Origin: Amphirosellinia nigrospora
Lineage: Eukaryota; Ascomycota; Sordariomycetes; Xylariales; Xylariaceae
Length of the DNA stretch: 64,000 nucleotides
Reading direction: 5' to 3'
Assembly: GCA_004123355.1 (NCBI GenBank)
Contig: SCHM01000002.1
Location: 8,157,569-8,221,568 of the forward strand
Of this stretch, positions 38,001 to 50,650 are shown in pieces; position 1 is the stretch's first letter; every line of letters begins with the position of its first letter. Made by a program: the position numbers and the translations under genes. Below the pieces are notes generated by a model. The model was not told the origin of the DNA. It worked only from the letters and a program-made list of their open reading frames with translations, and did not search any database.

Positions 38001-38414
38001 ACGCAAGTGAAGAACAGCCTTGCCAACATCAACGTCGGTACGCTGGCTCCAGCTTCGGGTGTTATGCATAATGCACATTCACCGCCATCATCAGATATTA
38101 TGTCACCGGCCTCGAGTGGGACGTCTTCCGAGACACCGTCTTCTATGGATCGTTCATTAGACATTAGTGGCATAGACTTCGAAGCCGTTGCCGATGGCCA
38201 ACCTGACGAGTTTGACTGGAATTCAATATCGGCTCCAAACATCGACTTCGATCAATGGCTACAATTCCCGCCCGGGGAAGGCGCGGCAGTAGGCCCCGGG
38301 ATGGGTTTGAACGTGTGCGATAATGGCCTCGTCGCGTTAAGCCAGATCGAGGGACCGAACCAGAACTTCGGATTGGGGTCGATGGAGGCCCCTGAGGACA
38401 TCGTCATGGCGTGA
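35041..38414 (+). CDS. Zn2Cys6 transcription factor, CTF1-beta/FarA type, frameshifted
   Basis: Nuclear regulator of fatty-acid and cutin use. The start ATG at 35041 gives MAEEETNSVHSPESLAEDAA. Near residue 70 the DNA-binding cluster reads RAARACVSCRARKVRCDVVE then GAPCGNCRWDGVEC, the six-Cys signature with the basic lead-in typical of CTF1-beta/FarA. Introns: 35357-35626, 35872-36037 and 36579-36631. The last joins TKAR to LLYDFDYENDRLLLVQGLLL. The fungal-specific TF domain follows, with WKRIWWSCFMRDRLIALGMR and PTRIKDEDFDVPMLVEDDFD. A long Ser/Pro/acidic C-terminal region ends at 38414, including DEFDWNSISAPNIDFDQWL, likely an activation segment. A missing C near 36414 and a small indel near 36767 break the frame; homologous sequence resumes directly. 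It sits next to a beta-oxidation enzyme, its expected target class. Confidence 0.88.
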
Positions 38415-40034
38415 GGCTAAGCTGACCATTGGAAAGCTAGTTTAACTTTTGATCAAATTTCGATAGGATCTGCCGGCAGCAGAAAATGATGGGATGAGTA
38501 AAATGGCGCTGATGAGATGTCCCGTTCTATCCTCACTGATACGGCCAAGGCCCTTTGACCGAATGGCGGGTACTTTTCCCACCACTTTTCTTTCTTCATT
38601 CGCATACTCTTATGCGCATTGCGGCCCTTTAGCCTCGGGCTACGCATAAGGTCGGGGATAAGGATAACACAAGATGACATGATTATGGGCCGAGGATGGG
38701 TTCATCGGTGTTAGTGGGGTTAGAATTTCCCATCTTGACACACTAAGGTTCACGCAGTCGGAAACTGATTATAAGAGGAATGCTCCACTTTCTTCATAAA
38801 CGACAACCGACTCGCACCTTTCTCCCACTTCTTCTTACCTCTTATACTTATACCCTGATTTACGAGGTCATGATCGTGTATGAGGGACTAATGGAACAAA
38901 AGGGAAGGAATTATACATATACAGTACTAGACATCTTCATGCCAGCAACAGCCTATATGAGAAAGAGCCAGCCAATATAGAATTGACTGCATTACAAAGA
39001 CTCTTTCGTCTATGTCGTCTTCGATTACAATGCAATCTTGAAGTTTTCGTCCGCGAATTCGTCCATTGCATGGAGGATTGGAGAGGAAACGAAGAAGCAC
39101 ATTGCCGCTAAACTGAAAATGGACCCGCGCGGGTATGACGCATCAGTGTTTTCCTTTTCCGGAAAGCGGAGTCCGCGTCAAGACAATTGATTGGACAAGA
39201 CTTGCCTGTCTTTTCGCATCCCTTAATCTCCAGTTATCTGTAGTCGAACCATTCCAGCTACGCTATCGTTTTCTTCTAGACCTCAGCTTGATAATCTTCA
39301 TGAAAAAAGGTCACTTGAAAATCAGATCGCAAATCTGATTAGTTATTATTCATAAGCATCCCGTACCATCCCGGAGACATTTTAACGGGGTCTCATTAGC
39401 TCCAGTACCCGCTTTGTACGCGGCCGTTGGCAACAGGTACATTAGATTTGTAGTGTAGCCGGGCACTTGGGTTAGGACCATTCGGGAATTTGTAGCTTTC
39501 TTCTTAGCCTACCAAGGTGTTACGAAGACTGTGAATGCTTAGTAGGAAGTGTCTAGTTCTTGATTACAAAAGCGAAAGTGAATTAAACCGCTGCTGCATG
39601 AATTGCTACTGAAAAAAGAACCTGACTTGGTATGCATTGTACTTTTTCTGTTTCTGACGGGGGTTGTAGACGGCCCGTTGTCCGATTGTCCGATTCCCGC
39701 GCGGACATCTTATCGCATAGTCGGTTCGCCCGTAGTTTACCTAGTGTGCCTAATTTTATTTCATGATCTCTACCAGGATGGAAAATTTGGTTCTAGCAAA
39801 TATGCTAAGGAGCAAGGTATACATTATATATAGATCGATGTATAAGCCTTCGAATTCCTATTATAAGAATGGCTTCCCACTTCAGTTCAGGTAATATCTA
39901 TGATACAACTATTCTGTCAGAAATAAAGCAAGAGAGGTTCTAGTTTAATACACAACACACAATAATATTTGATACCCGAAATATCAAAGATCATTTTTAT
40001 CAACTAGTTCCCATCTAAACTCACCACCATCATC
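38415..40034. other. intergenic, no supported gene
   Basis: 3' flank of the FarA-type gene and promoter of the oxidoreductase. Short frames (66-76 codons) have no domains. A small perfect hairpin at 39320-39340 is listed separately. Confidence 0.5.
39320..39340. repeat. perfect 8-bp inverted repeat
   Basis: AATCAGAT, five-base loop CGCAA, ATCTGATT. A short hairpin in intergenic DNA with no assigned function. Confidence 0.65.
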
Positions 40035-41473
40035 ATGACCAAAACGGTCGTTGTGTTGGGCGCCGGCATGGCTGGCCGTAAGTAATCCCCAGTCACTTTC
40101 TCATTCTCGTCGCTTCATAGCACAACAAAATGTGCAAAAGCCAGGTCTTTTTTTTTTCAAACAGCCCGATGCCCAAAAGCAGTCAATATAACTAACCTCG
40201 AACCCGGCCTCGCACAGTGCCCATCGCCCACTACTTGCTGCGGAGGACGTCGACGCAGCACGCGGATCTGCGTGTGATCCTCGTCTCGCCCCACGACACG
40301 TTCTACTGGAAGATCGCGTCGGTGCGGTTCGCGCTGCCGGACCAGATGGGCGAGGACAAGTACATGTACCCGCTGGCGGAGCAGTTCGCCTCGTACCCCA
40401 AGGGGAAGTTCGAGCTCGTCATCGGCGCCGCCGAGACGCTGGATGCCGCGACAAACACGGTCGGCGTGCGCGTGGCCGGCCAGCTCCGCAGCATCGAGTA
40501 CCACACGCTCGTGGTGGCCACGGGGTCGCGGTACCGCGAGGACATGCCGTGGAAGGAGGTCGGCTCGTCCGAGCAGACGCGCGCGAGCCTCACGAACCTG
40601 CGGGCCGCGATCCGCGACGCGCGCTCCATCGGTGTGTATAAGACCCTCCCTCCCGTGCCCGATCCCCTAGCCTCCATTGTTTTCGTTATGATCCAGCAAC
40701 TTCTGTGATGTGAGACTTAAGATACCTCTCGACTGACATGTTTCTATGCACGCAGTGGTTGCGGGCGCCGGGATGACGGGTGTCGAGTTCGCGGGCGAGC
40801 TGGGCTCGGCGTACGGTAAGTCGGGCGCCAAGGAGATCACGCTGGTGGGCGTGGGCGAGCTGCCCCTGGAGGACAACCTCAAGAAGGGCGTGCGCGAGAC
40901 GGCGCGGGCCGAGCTCAAGAAGCTCGGGGTCAGGTACGTCGGCGGGGCCAGGGTGGCGGCCAAGACGTCGGAGCAGAAGGTCGCGGACGCCAAGACGGTG
41001 ACGCTCACCAAGACCGACGGCACCACGCAGACGCTCGGCGCGGACCTCGTGATCCCCACCTTCGGCCTCGTGCCCAACGCCGCCTTCGCGCCGGAGGGCA
41101 TGCGCGCCGCCTCGGGGTGTCTGAGGCAGGGCGAGGACCTACGGGCGCCGGGGCACAAGAACATCTTCGTGCTGGGCGACGTGGGCGACCTGCAGCCGGC
41201 GCAGGCGGCCAACACGGACACGCAAGTCCGGCACCTGATGACGCAGTTCAACGCGTACTTCCGGGCGAGGTCATGAAGCCGTACGTCTTCGACAACAGCA
41301 AGGTGCAGGCTGCCTTCACCATCGGGCGCGATCGCGGCACCGGCCAGATCGGCTCGTGGCAGGTCTGGAGTGTTCTCATTTGGTATCTCAAGGGCCGATA
41401 TCTGGGCACGAATACGGCTGGCGCATACGCGAGTGGTGACGCGGGCGGGCTGGGAAAGGCGTGGCCCAAATGA
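40035..41473 (+). CDS. AIF2/FSP1-type FAD NAD(P)H oxidoreductase, GC-rich, one frameshift
   Basis: Pyridine-nucleotide-disulphide family flavoprotein related to AMID/AIFM2 (FSP1) and NDH-2-like quinone reductases. Begins MTKTVVVLGAGMAG with the FAD-binding fold. Intron 1 (40078-40217) joins to LPIAHYLLRRTS. VSPHDTFYWKIASVRFALPD, YHTLVVATGSRY and, after intron 2 (40632-40755), the NAD(P)H fold VVAGAGMTGVEFAGELGSAYG follow. HKNIFVLGDVGDL is the second FAD motif. Near 41270 one G is missing in a G run, so the frame closes at 41276. The other frame continues GEVMKPYVFDNSKVQAAFTI to the stop at 41473. The exons are strikingly GC-rich: 41 of 60 bases at 40861-40920, against 25 of 60 in a sampled line of the neighbouring FarA-type gene (36181-36240). 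No transmembrane tail is visible. Confidence 0.87.
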
Positions 41474-42140
41474 GATGGTATATCCCTAGGCATAAAGGGG
41501 GTACATCAAGTTTTTGGGGATTTAATTAATCTGCTAATGTTGAGGAGTTCGGCCGTTGTTTACCGATTCTATGTTCTGAAGGCATTCTTTACTGCGTGTG
41601 TTACCCATCTCGAGACGTTATGCGTCGTTTATATATCCATCCTATGTTTACACATATATACCATGCTTAGTCTATTTGGACAAAATAATTCAAAATAACC
41701 CTCTTCTGGCTTCAAGCCTGATAATAACGCGACCCTAATCAGTAGCATGATGCAGTCTAGGCTCACATCTACGCCTCAATGAGCGAGAATCACTGGCATG
41801 GTAAGGTACTTGAGTGGCTGCGCAGAAATAAGTGGTGGCATATTTCACGCCCGACATCTCAAGTACTTATATATTTAGACTCACGCGTCCTTTTAGGTTA
41901 ACTAGTAGGAGCATCGGGTAATCAAATACCTGCGCCTTGCGGAGGAGACATTAATAATGTCGAGAGTTCCTTCCATTTAAACCTTATAACGTGCGTAAAT
42001 ATTCAGTTTACTTTACATGCTAAATGCTGCTGGTGCCTCCAGTCATTTGCTATTACAGTAATCCGACATGACCCAAAGCGCCAACGTACTTTCGAATGTC
42101 TCATTCGAACCGCTATCTTGGAATAGAGTATGACGGCTAC
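41474..42140. other. intergenic between convergent genes
   Basis: AT-rich 3' flanks of the oxidoreductase (+) and the Ctk1 kinase (-). No coding sequence seen. Confidence 0.55.
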
Positions 42141-45100
42141 TTACTCTGCTGTAGTCTCTGCAGCAGGATTTCCCAACTGCTGCGGCGCTGTCGAACTGGA
42201 TGCCTGGCCCTCAATATGTGGTCGTTTAGATTCTGGCTGGGTGCTAGGTACCGATGGAGGGCGCTTTCTCTCTTTATCATGCCCCCCTCCTTAGCTGCTG
42301 CTGCACGACGTGCCTCTCTTTGCTGTTTTTCTTGCTTCTCCTTCTCACGACGAAGTGCTTTAGACTCGAACTCGTGCCAGTCCCCCTTGACATGCTTTAG
42401 CCTAAAAAGTGGTCAGTACATTTGGTCAGTCACAAAGATAAGTAGTTACTAACTCAACGGCTTGCCGAGGTGGAGGCTGCTCTTTAGTAAAGTAAGGATG
42501 CTCGAGCACATCAGCAGCGGAAGGTCGTCTAGTTGGGTCGTATTGAAACATTTCGGCCAAGAGATCAAAAGCGGCAGCAGGTACTCGCTCCCTGTACTTC
42601 TCTGCAAACACATTTGGCTTTCGATAGCCAGGCCGGAGAAGTTCAAACCAAGGAGTGTCTGCAAGTCCGGGCCAATCCTTCCGATTAGGTGTACCAAGTA
42701 TGTTGTATTTTCTCAAGCTGACTGATTTCACCACCGTCGCCCGGAAATATGGCATGTCGAGTGAAGATTTCCACCATCACACAAGCAGCACTCCATATGT
42801 CGACTGCGGCACCGTATTGGGTCTCGCCCAACAACAGTTCTGGCGATCTATACCATATAGTGATAACACGGTTAGTATAATCCAGTTGGTGGCGTTTTGC
42901 ATAGAAACGAGCTAGACCGAAATCAGCAAGCTTCAGAACCCCTTCATTGCTAACAAGGATGTTGGCGGCTTTGATATCGCGGTGTAGAACTCCACGTTTG
43001 TGTAGATAGTCCAAACCCTCGAAGAGTTGCATGGCCAAATGTTTTTCTGCCCTGCATCGAGTTTATATGTTGGATGATTGAGCAATCCTGTGAGATCGTG
43101 TGAGAGGTATTCGAATACCATGTACATTCGTTTCTCTCAATCATTACTTCGTACAATTCCACAATATTGTCGTGCCTAAAAGATTGGAGAAGCTTGACCT
43201 CTCGCATGGCAGTCACAGGAAAACCGTCTCTTTCGCCCTCCATCCGGATTCTCTTTAACGCAACGAGTTTTTTGGTATAGACATGAACTCCCTTGAAAAC
43301 CTTGCCATAGGTGCCTGACCCGATCACTGATTCGTTGCCTGGTTTTCTGAAGTAGACGGAAACAGATTTGGCAAGCTCGGGATCTAGTGGAGGCTTTGGC
43401 TTCAATTTTCTCCGCGTTTTCCTCACTTTACGAAATCTCGGCTGTTCCGGTGGCGGTGGTCTGCTATGATGATAGTCCGCCCGGGCTCGCGCAGATGCCG
43501 GCTCTCTGGGTGTGTCTTTCGGCAGGTCCCGATCTCGATCATCAATTATAGGGTGCGCTTTTTTTTGAGGGGAGCACTGAACTTTTGAGATATTTCTGGC
43601 TTCGGAGCGGTCACTGTCGTTTTTGTCGAAGTCTTGAACGCAAAGCTGAATTTGGAGCTTGCAGGACCAGTAGGTGCTGTGGGAGGTGGCCTGGGAGAAG
43701 ATACTCGGTCGGCTGTAGCCCTTTCAGCCTTTGACTTATCTTCGCCCTGATCGTCTGGAGGTTGTTGTGACGCATTTCCCACCTCATCATCATCATCATC
43801 CTTGGCATTCGATGTGTCAAAATGGGCGGGCACGGTGTGACCAGAAGGGCTCAATGCATCTCTAGTGGAATTAGCCGCTGCTGACGACTGGCCATGTCTC
43901 GATGAAATGTTATCACTGAAGCCACCACGAGCGGAAGTCATTCCACCTCGGAAGCTACCTCGAGAAAACCCGCGACCACGAAAATTAGTCTGGGACAGGG
44001 GGCCTGTTGGAGGACGGGGCGGCGATTGGCTGGACCTTTGGCGTCCTGCAGCACTTGTGGTATCAGGAAAATTTCGATCTCGTGGTAAGAGTTGACTATT
44101 ATGTGTTAGTTAAAATGACTACCTTAGACCAAATCTGTCGCCATACCTTCTGGATGGGTAGTGAGGGTCACCACCTTTGCCTGACCTGGCTGTTGCATAG
44201 GGACGAGGTGAGCCGGGAGAGTCATAACGCGGTGAATTTGTATTGCTGTGCGGGGATCCATCTCCCGCCGGAAAGTCATGAAACCGTTCTGGGCGAGCAT
44301 CTAATAATGGTCCCGATGCTTCGAAACTAGCTCGTCGGTCGGTTCGCCAGGAAGCGCCTACTTCAATACTATTGGCCCCGGAAGCCAGTGGCCCGCCCAA
44401 AGGTAGCCTGGGCTCGTCACGATATTTCGTCTTCTTTCGAGGCCGGCGAGAGCCGCGATCCTTGGGCGAGCGAGGGGGGTATTCGACTCTTTGTGACTCA
44501 AAAGAAGGGGACGCCCGAAGAGAGTGCGCATCAATATCTACAGGACCTCTTGCCGGTGGCCGCCCATTTAAACGAGAGGGAGATTGAGTATGTGAGAACG
44601 AAGAACGGCGGGATATCGGTCGTGGGGAAGGACTAGAATCTCGAATTTTAGAGTTAACACGTGGGCGAGGCGGCTTGGCGAGGCGGTCATCTAAATTGAC
44701 CTCCCGAGCTGGTGATCGACTTCGGCGACGGGGACGATGGTCGTTTGGATGATCGCCTCGTTCGGCATATCGACGGTGGGGAGCATTGTAAGGTGGCGAG
44801 AGAGAACGTCGATGAGAAGGAGAACGTGCACGATCGGGTCTCGAAGGCCCATGCCCCTTAGGATGATCTTGTTCAAATCGCTCTTCTCTTTCGGCACGGC
44901 GGCGACGGTCGCGTTCGCGCTCGCGCTTGGATCGTTTGGATCGAGAAGGCGGAACGGTAATGGACTCCGGCTTCTGAGTCGCTTTCTAGAGGACGGAGAA
45001 AACGACCGGTCTCGGGATGTTCCGAATAGTTACTAGGTCTAGAATGGTGCAATGGCGATGGGGATCCATCATATCGCTTGCCTAAATCGGGTCGAGATCA

Positions 45101-45504
45101 CGAGTAGATAAGTTTTTCCCTCGACGCGTGTTGTCGAGATATGGCTCACGGCGGTCGGACGATCCGCCACGCCTCTCGTCTCCTCGACGTTCATTATCGT
45201 CACGATATGTTTCGCCCCCATGGTACTTTTCTCCCTGCTACGGTAGCCGTGAGATAAGCGGAAGCCGGGTGACGGAGACCTCAGCCGACTGTGTGCACCA
45301 GGACCAGAGCCTCGACGAGTTGGCTCAGGCTCCCTCGGCCTCGAGAGCCATCACGGCTATCCCTGCTTCGTCGCGTCTCATGACCACATCTCGAGAAACC
45401 CCTTCGTCGGAATGGCGGAATCGTCCGTAAAAGGGAGAAACAGAATCGACGCCAGCATCAGCAGCACCAGAACGCCTTACGGGACCTACGTCGACATCGC
45501 TCAT
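42141..45504 (-). CDS. ctk1: CTD kinase catalytic subunit (Ctk1/CDK12-type), frameshifted
   Basis: Cyclin-dependent kinase expected to phosphorylate Ser2 of the RNA polymerase II tail, in the nucleus with a cyclin partner. Start ATG at 45502-45504 (MSDVDVGPVRRSG). A long Arg/Ser-rich N-terminal half follows, then a kinase domain: GSGTYGKVFKGV (P-loop), VALKRIRMEGERDGFPVTAM with the PITAIRE-like RE, HRDIKAANILVSNEGVLKLA, DFGLARFY, and VITIWYRSPELLLGETQYGA. After an intron (about 42407-42455) the tail reads LKHVKGDWHEFESKALRREK and ends ETTAE at 42141-42143. A 45-bp intron lies near 44103-44147. Frame breaks: an A8 run at 43559-43566, a missing base before MYMVFEYLSHDLTG (near 43120), an A run before KHLAMQ (43043), one near 42718, a G6 run near 42285, and more in the RS region. 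An essential-type gene with homopolymer breaks points to sequence error. Confidence 0.88.
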
Positions 45505-48500
45505 TTTGACCGTATGTGAGTTGCAAGCACAGCAAATGACACGGTAGAATTATGTCGCCGAGACATGGATTGGGCCACCTCTCAGGGTGGGTGGCAGCCT
45601 CATGCAGACAACCATCAACGTCCCTGAATCACAAATGCCACTGCTGATTCACTTTTGCTATGCCAACGGCGTCAACATCAGCAGGCACAGGAAAAGACCG
45701 ACACCAAGATAGGGAGAATGACGGCGCGTTTGTGTGCGTGGCTGTGCCGGTACAAGACAGAAGATTTATCTGTTTGTGGAGGGTGAAGTGGTTGAAGACC
45801 CAGAGTCGACAGGGCTGCACGCTAATGTGGTAGGAGTAGGTAGGTATGTCGTTGCGTGGTGTGGTAATAGAGTATGGAGACCAGAAATGCCTGTTGCGAT
45901 GGTACGCGGGACAGATTGGGAGGTACCAGGGGGGTTTGGGTTAGTCTACTGTTAGGTACAGCGACGTTGGCCACGCTCCGATCTAAAAGGGAAAATTTTT
46001 GGGTCGCGCGACGCTGGCTTCTGCCCGCCCGCGGTTACTCTGCTGTGGCCTGTAGGTACCTCTATCCAGGCTTGGCTGGTTCCGGGGTGCACAGCTCGGT
46101 GCAAGTCAGTGCGGCGCAGCGCCGGCCAGCGAGCAGTATTGTCCCTGGGAGCTGCCCTCTGCGTAGAAACTAGGGGCCGATGCATAGACCATAGACGTCC
46201 AGTCCCCGAAATTCAATACCACTAGGGCTCCCTGGCCTACCCTTCGCAAGACGTGCCTTGTTTGTCTACCTTGGTGGATAGGATAGTTGCAAGATGGATA
46301 GAGACAACGCTGGTTGGTCGGTCGCGCGGAGAGACACCAGCGCCGAGGGACTGCCAGACGTCTTGTCTCCCGAGAACCACCTTTTTACTTGCCATCCTGT
46401 CATGCTGCTCGTGCCCTAAGAGTGGACCGAGTAGACAGACAGACAAACAAGCAAGAGGCAAGCAAATCCTCAGCCCGTGTCAGGCGCTCTCGACTCGATC
46501 TCGTCGATGACGCTTACCACCTAGAAGCGATTTTGGCCCAGGTAAGGCAGGGTGCAAGCGACAGTAGGTGGCGCAGAACACCACGAGTAACACTATCTAC
46601 GAACCATCTTCATCCAGAGCTCACCTAACCCCGACTCCCCCTGCCAAATCGCAATTACCATATACTAGGCCTGTCCTATTGCAATGCCCATTTAAAATAT
46701 TCTGATGCCCCATCCGTACTTCATAATGCCCTGACGTTGGTAGGCCAGCCCGAAATCCTTTACCTTTGGGGGTTCCGATGACTGTAAGCTCTGTCACTAC
46801 CCACCATAGGCGAATGGAGTGGCCTTTCATGGATTGCTCGTGTGCGTATATCAATTAGCTACTCCAAGACTAGTTGGCGGCGGCGCGACTTGTTGGAGAC
46901 GTTGCAAACTGTAGATGAAATCCAAGAACTACCCCGCCGTAGATGCCGAAATCAAGAACTGACACGTCGCCTAGCTTCAGCTGCAGATAGTGTCTATCCC
47001 GCAAATCAACCAGTCTCTCAGGACTTATCGTATGCAAGAAGGATAGGGTATTGCACTCTCGTCAGAGACATTCGCACCATGTCAGTATTTGAAGCGTTGG
47101 TGCCCAGAACAACAAATTCATGGCACCAGGCAAGACGCAATGGAGTACAGAGGAGGCTGCCGCAACCACAGTCCGCAAGACTCGTCGCTGGGAGATGAGC
47201 TAATGTCTTATAGAAGTGATGGATTACTAGGAGCGTTGGACATCGACAAACGCAACGGACAAAGGTTGACAGGGTAGTCAGCAGCATACTTCTTTGGCAA
47301 GCCTGAAAGGAAACAAGATGCTGATTTGTTGTCTCGGATAGATGAGGCCATGTAGAATAACTGCCGAGAGATGGACACAGCGTTGTCGATTCGACTCGCA
47401 TCGGTGGGGTGGACGAGGTCATAATCTAGGGATTACTGGAAGTTCGGGACCTATGATCATTCCCGCATGCGCGAGTCTCATCGGTCGGTGGCCATTCTTG
47501 TGGTATCTGGTATTAGGAGTTGGCTCTCTATCGAAACGTCCTCCATCTTGTTACGCAGTCGCGAGGGGCCGGAAACTAAGTAGAAATTGAGGGCAATCAA
47601 AGTGGGCAGCAAATGTGATTGCCGAGAATGGATCCCGACCTGGAGAGCCTCCATGATGCAAAGCCAAACCCAAGTACAAAAATTAAGGCGAGGAGATTAG
47701 AGGAATCAATAATCATCATGACGTCTGCGGAATGCTAGGCCATATATTGATGGTCTAGGCAGTCGTCAAGTGTTGGCCGAGGCGGGTATTCGGTCGGGTA
47801 AGAGTGAAGTTGGTGATCAAATCTGGCCAGGTACAACCTAAGCGTAAGATTGGTAGGTAGGTGCCAGGTGTTGGCACAGTGCATTCTATAAACAGAACGT
47901 TTGGTTTTCTACTGTTATGTTTATAGAATGAATATGCAACTAAATGATACAACCTAGATAAAGGTGCTTGGTTTGAATTACCTAATCATAGGTAGGTTGG
48001 ACAGCCTGATGTACCTAGGTACCTACCTATAGAGTCTAATTATCAGCTTATTCTGATCAGCTTACCTATTCTATCCGTGGCTTGTTTCTAGCCAGATCAC
48101 AGTATTCCCATTGCAATAACCACTAAGTTGTTACCTTATCACTCAGCTATATGACTTCATTGCCTTAGTCTAGGATAATATCCTCTCGTCTTGACGAGAT
48201 TGATTGGCTACTAGGAACCTAGAGGTACTTGTAGTAGACAACAAACATTGTTGTTGCACGAGGCTCTAGAACTACCATCGTGGAGGCTATCTGACTTTAT
48301 ACAGGAGTCGTTTTGTCTACGTCTGTATGCCTGGGCCTTACAGTGCCTTACGACATTAACTCATAGCCTTCCAAGGACCACCATACAATTCTCACCTCTG
48401 CGGGAGTGGGGGCATGTTTCGTGTTGTGGCTCGTCTCAGCCAATCTGCCAAATCCTAGTGCCTCCTTGATCACAATCCATGGTTCTGCATCTCCCAGACC

Positions 48501-50650
48501 TGTTCATTTCGGATACGCTTGGTTCCTTTTAGCTTCGATACTAGAGTGGCTGGGCGATTGCCTGGTTAGCCGAGGTCGTTAGGGAGGAACGACGGAACAT
48601 CCCGTCTTGACAATGATCATGATAGAGTGACGCAACTTGAAGCACATATAGTCGTATTCCGCGTTACTTTTGTCGAAGACCATTACATATGCTTGGAGAA
48701 TGGCAAAGTTCGGCATCACTAGCTAGGCTGTTTTGACGCCTTACATTTCGAAGATGGTGGAAGAGGTGGAGTGATGAAAAGCCACTACATCACCGAAGCA
48801 TGAACAGTTAATAGAGCATCCCCGTCAAAGAAACGACTAGCCGTCAGCTGCATACTTATCGGAGGTAGATAGCCACGGGGATTTCCTCCTAGTTCGGCTT
48901 ATAACAACCGTAAAATAACTGAATTTTTGGTTGTAATTTCGAGGACTTCTACCATGTATGCTCTCGTCTTCTTGCGCCCTAAGGTCATGATATAGGCTAC
49001 GCCTTGAGTATCTACGTCACTATCCTGAAAGAGCGAAGAGATACACCATTAAGTTTCCACGCCCAACCCAACCTTATTGTCGATTTATTTGGGGACGGTT
49101 ACAATACGAAGGTAGGGATCATACCGACAATATGATATATGTACCACACTTGATACAACTATGAGCATATTCACGTGAGGTTATGATTTGTTTCATGACT
49201 TTGTATTCCCACCATGGTTTCAACAGATGATACCCACTCTGATTCGATTTCGTGAAGGCCTAGTTCTGGTAGATGTGCCAGTTTTATTTCCAGTATAGAC
49301 TGATAAGCATACAAATGTAGTCGAGATAATATGAGGAAATACGAATGATGCGGGGATTCGAGGGCGTATCTCATTAGGCACTGTTAGTTTAATTCTTGTC
49401 TATTCGGAAAGACATCCTGAGATTTTCTTCAATCATCCCGCTCCACATGGTAATATCCGGGTATTTTTTATTACTCCCGCAGAACGATACCTGAGTGGTG
49501 CGTTGAGGATCCCGCCATATCCCTCATCCCACGAGCACCAGAGATAAGTATTATTAAGAGAGGCCAACTATGAGTAATTCACCACGGCTCCCTCTTTCGT
49601 CCTCTTCGATAAATAAGTACCTGCGGTATCTTCTGATCTTAATATCCAATTAAGTTGCCGTTGGGTGCGTGGCTATGGAACTGGGTCTTGAGCAGGGGGT
49701 CGTGAGCAGGGGCCTGTTTGGCGTCAAACTTTGCCCTGTTTGATCCCCACTTGACTATCTGCTGGGGGCCTGGAGCTAAGCTCTCTTCGGATTAGCGAGA
49801 TGTCTCCAGAGTTGATTCGCTGTTAGTGCGGAGGTGCTGTGCTCGCCTCTGGCCTTATCGTGAGGGCTCCTTGATATCACGAAACCTGGAGCTGTTCCAG
49901 CTTTGCTTCATCTCCATCGCCACATATGCCTCCCGATGTAGGGGTAGCTCCAGCCAGTCACGGCTTGCCTCCATTGTCACTCTACTGTAGTGTACGCTAT
50001 CTAGGCGGAGAGCTGTGAACCCTCACGAGGCGAATCCAACCAGCCACAGGCCGTCGTACCCGAGCACCGAGGACTCGAAAGGAGTGATATCGGTCCAAGC
50101 ACCGCTCGCCCGTCTCCTGTACCCTAGTGTAGATGTGGTCTCGAAAGATGCATGTATGACCTTTGCCTGTGCCCTGGCCGGACGCTTCCTCGTCCGTGCG
50201 GGTCGAGTTGCGCTAGTCCCCTAGAGAAGCTTTTCCAGGATACCATCTCTATCGTAGCCGTCATTCATGCGTTCTCCTTGGTCTTGCCTTCTCATTCGAG
50301 TAGCTCTATCGCAGAGTGCAAGTTTCTTTCCTACTATCCGTTCGAAGGTGTTGCGTGTGGCCGGGATTGCCACTCTACGTTTCTTTCCACCTAATTTCTC
50401 TTCTCCATCTGCTGGTTCAGGTATTGTTTGTCTGGTTGATGGGCAGGCTCCTAATATGCCAACGGTTCTTGTTCACTTTCATCTCGTAGTCACTCATTAT
50501 ACCTCTTTACCTACCTTCTCTAGGCGACCTTAATACCTACCCATTGCTAGCGATTCTGAGATATCTACCGCGTAGATGACTTGATCATCACGGTTAAACC
50601 CCTCCAGGCTTGACGCCGCCGTCTAGTCTTCTTCGCAGCCGGGCCTCAGT
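45505..50650. other. 5.1 kb intergenic, no supported gene
   Basis: Includes the ctk1 promoter on the left and the receptor promoter on the right. Frames of 70-134 codons between 45.7 and 47.6 kb overlap on opposite strands and show no domains. A TAGGTA/TACCTA-rich patch lies at about 47850-48030. No transposon gene or tRNA was recognised. Confidence 0.5.

Noticed and set aside
44007-45430. Plus-strand frames of 70-107 codons over the kinase N-terminus
   Set aside because: They are antisense shadows of the Arg/Ser-rich region of ctk1, which has open complementary frames because of its biased codons.
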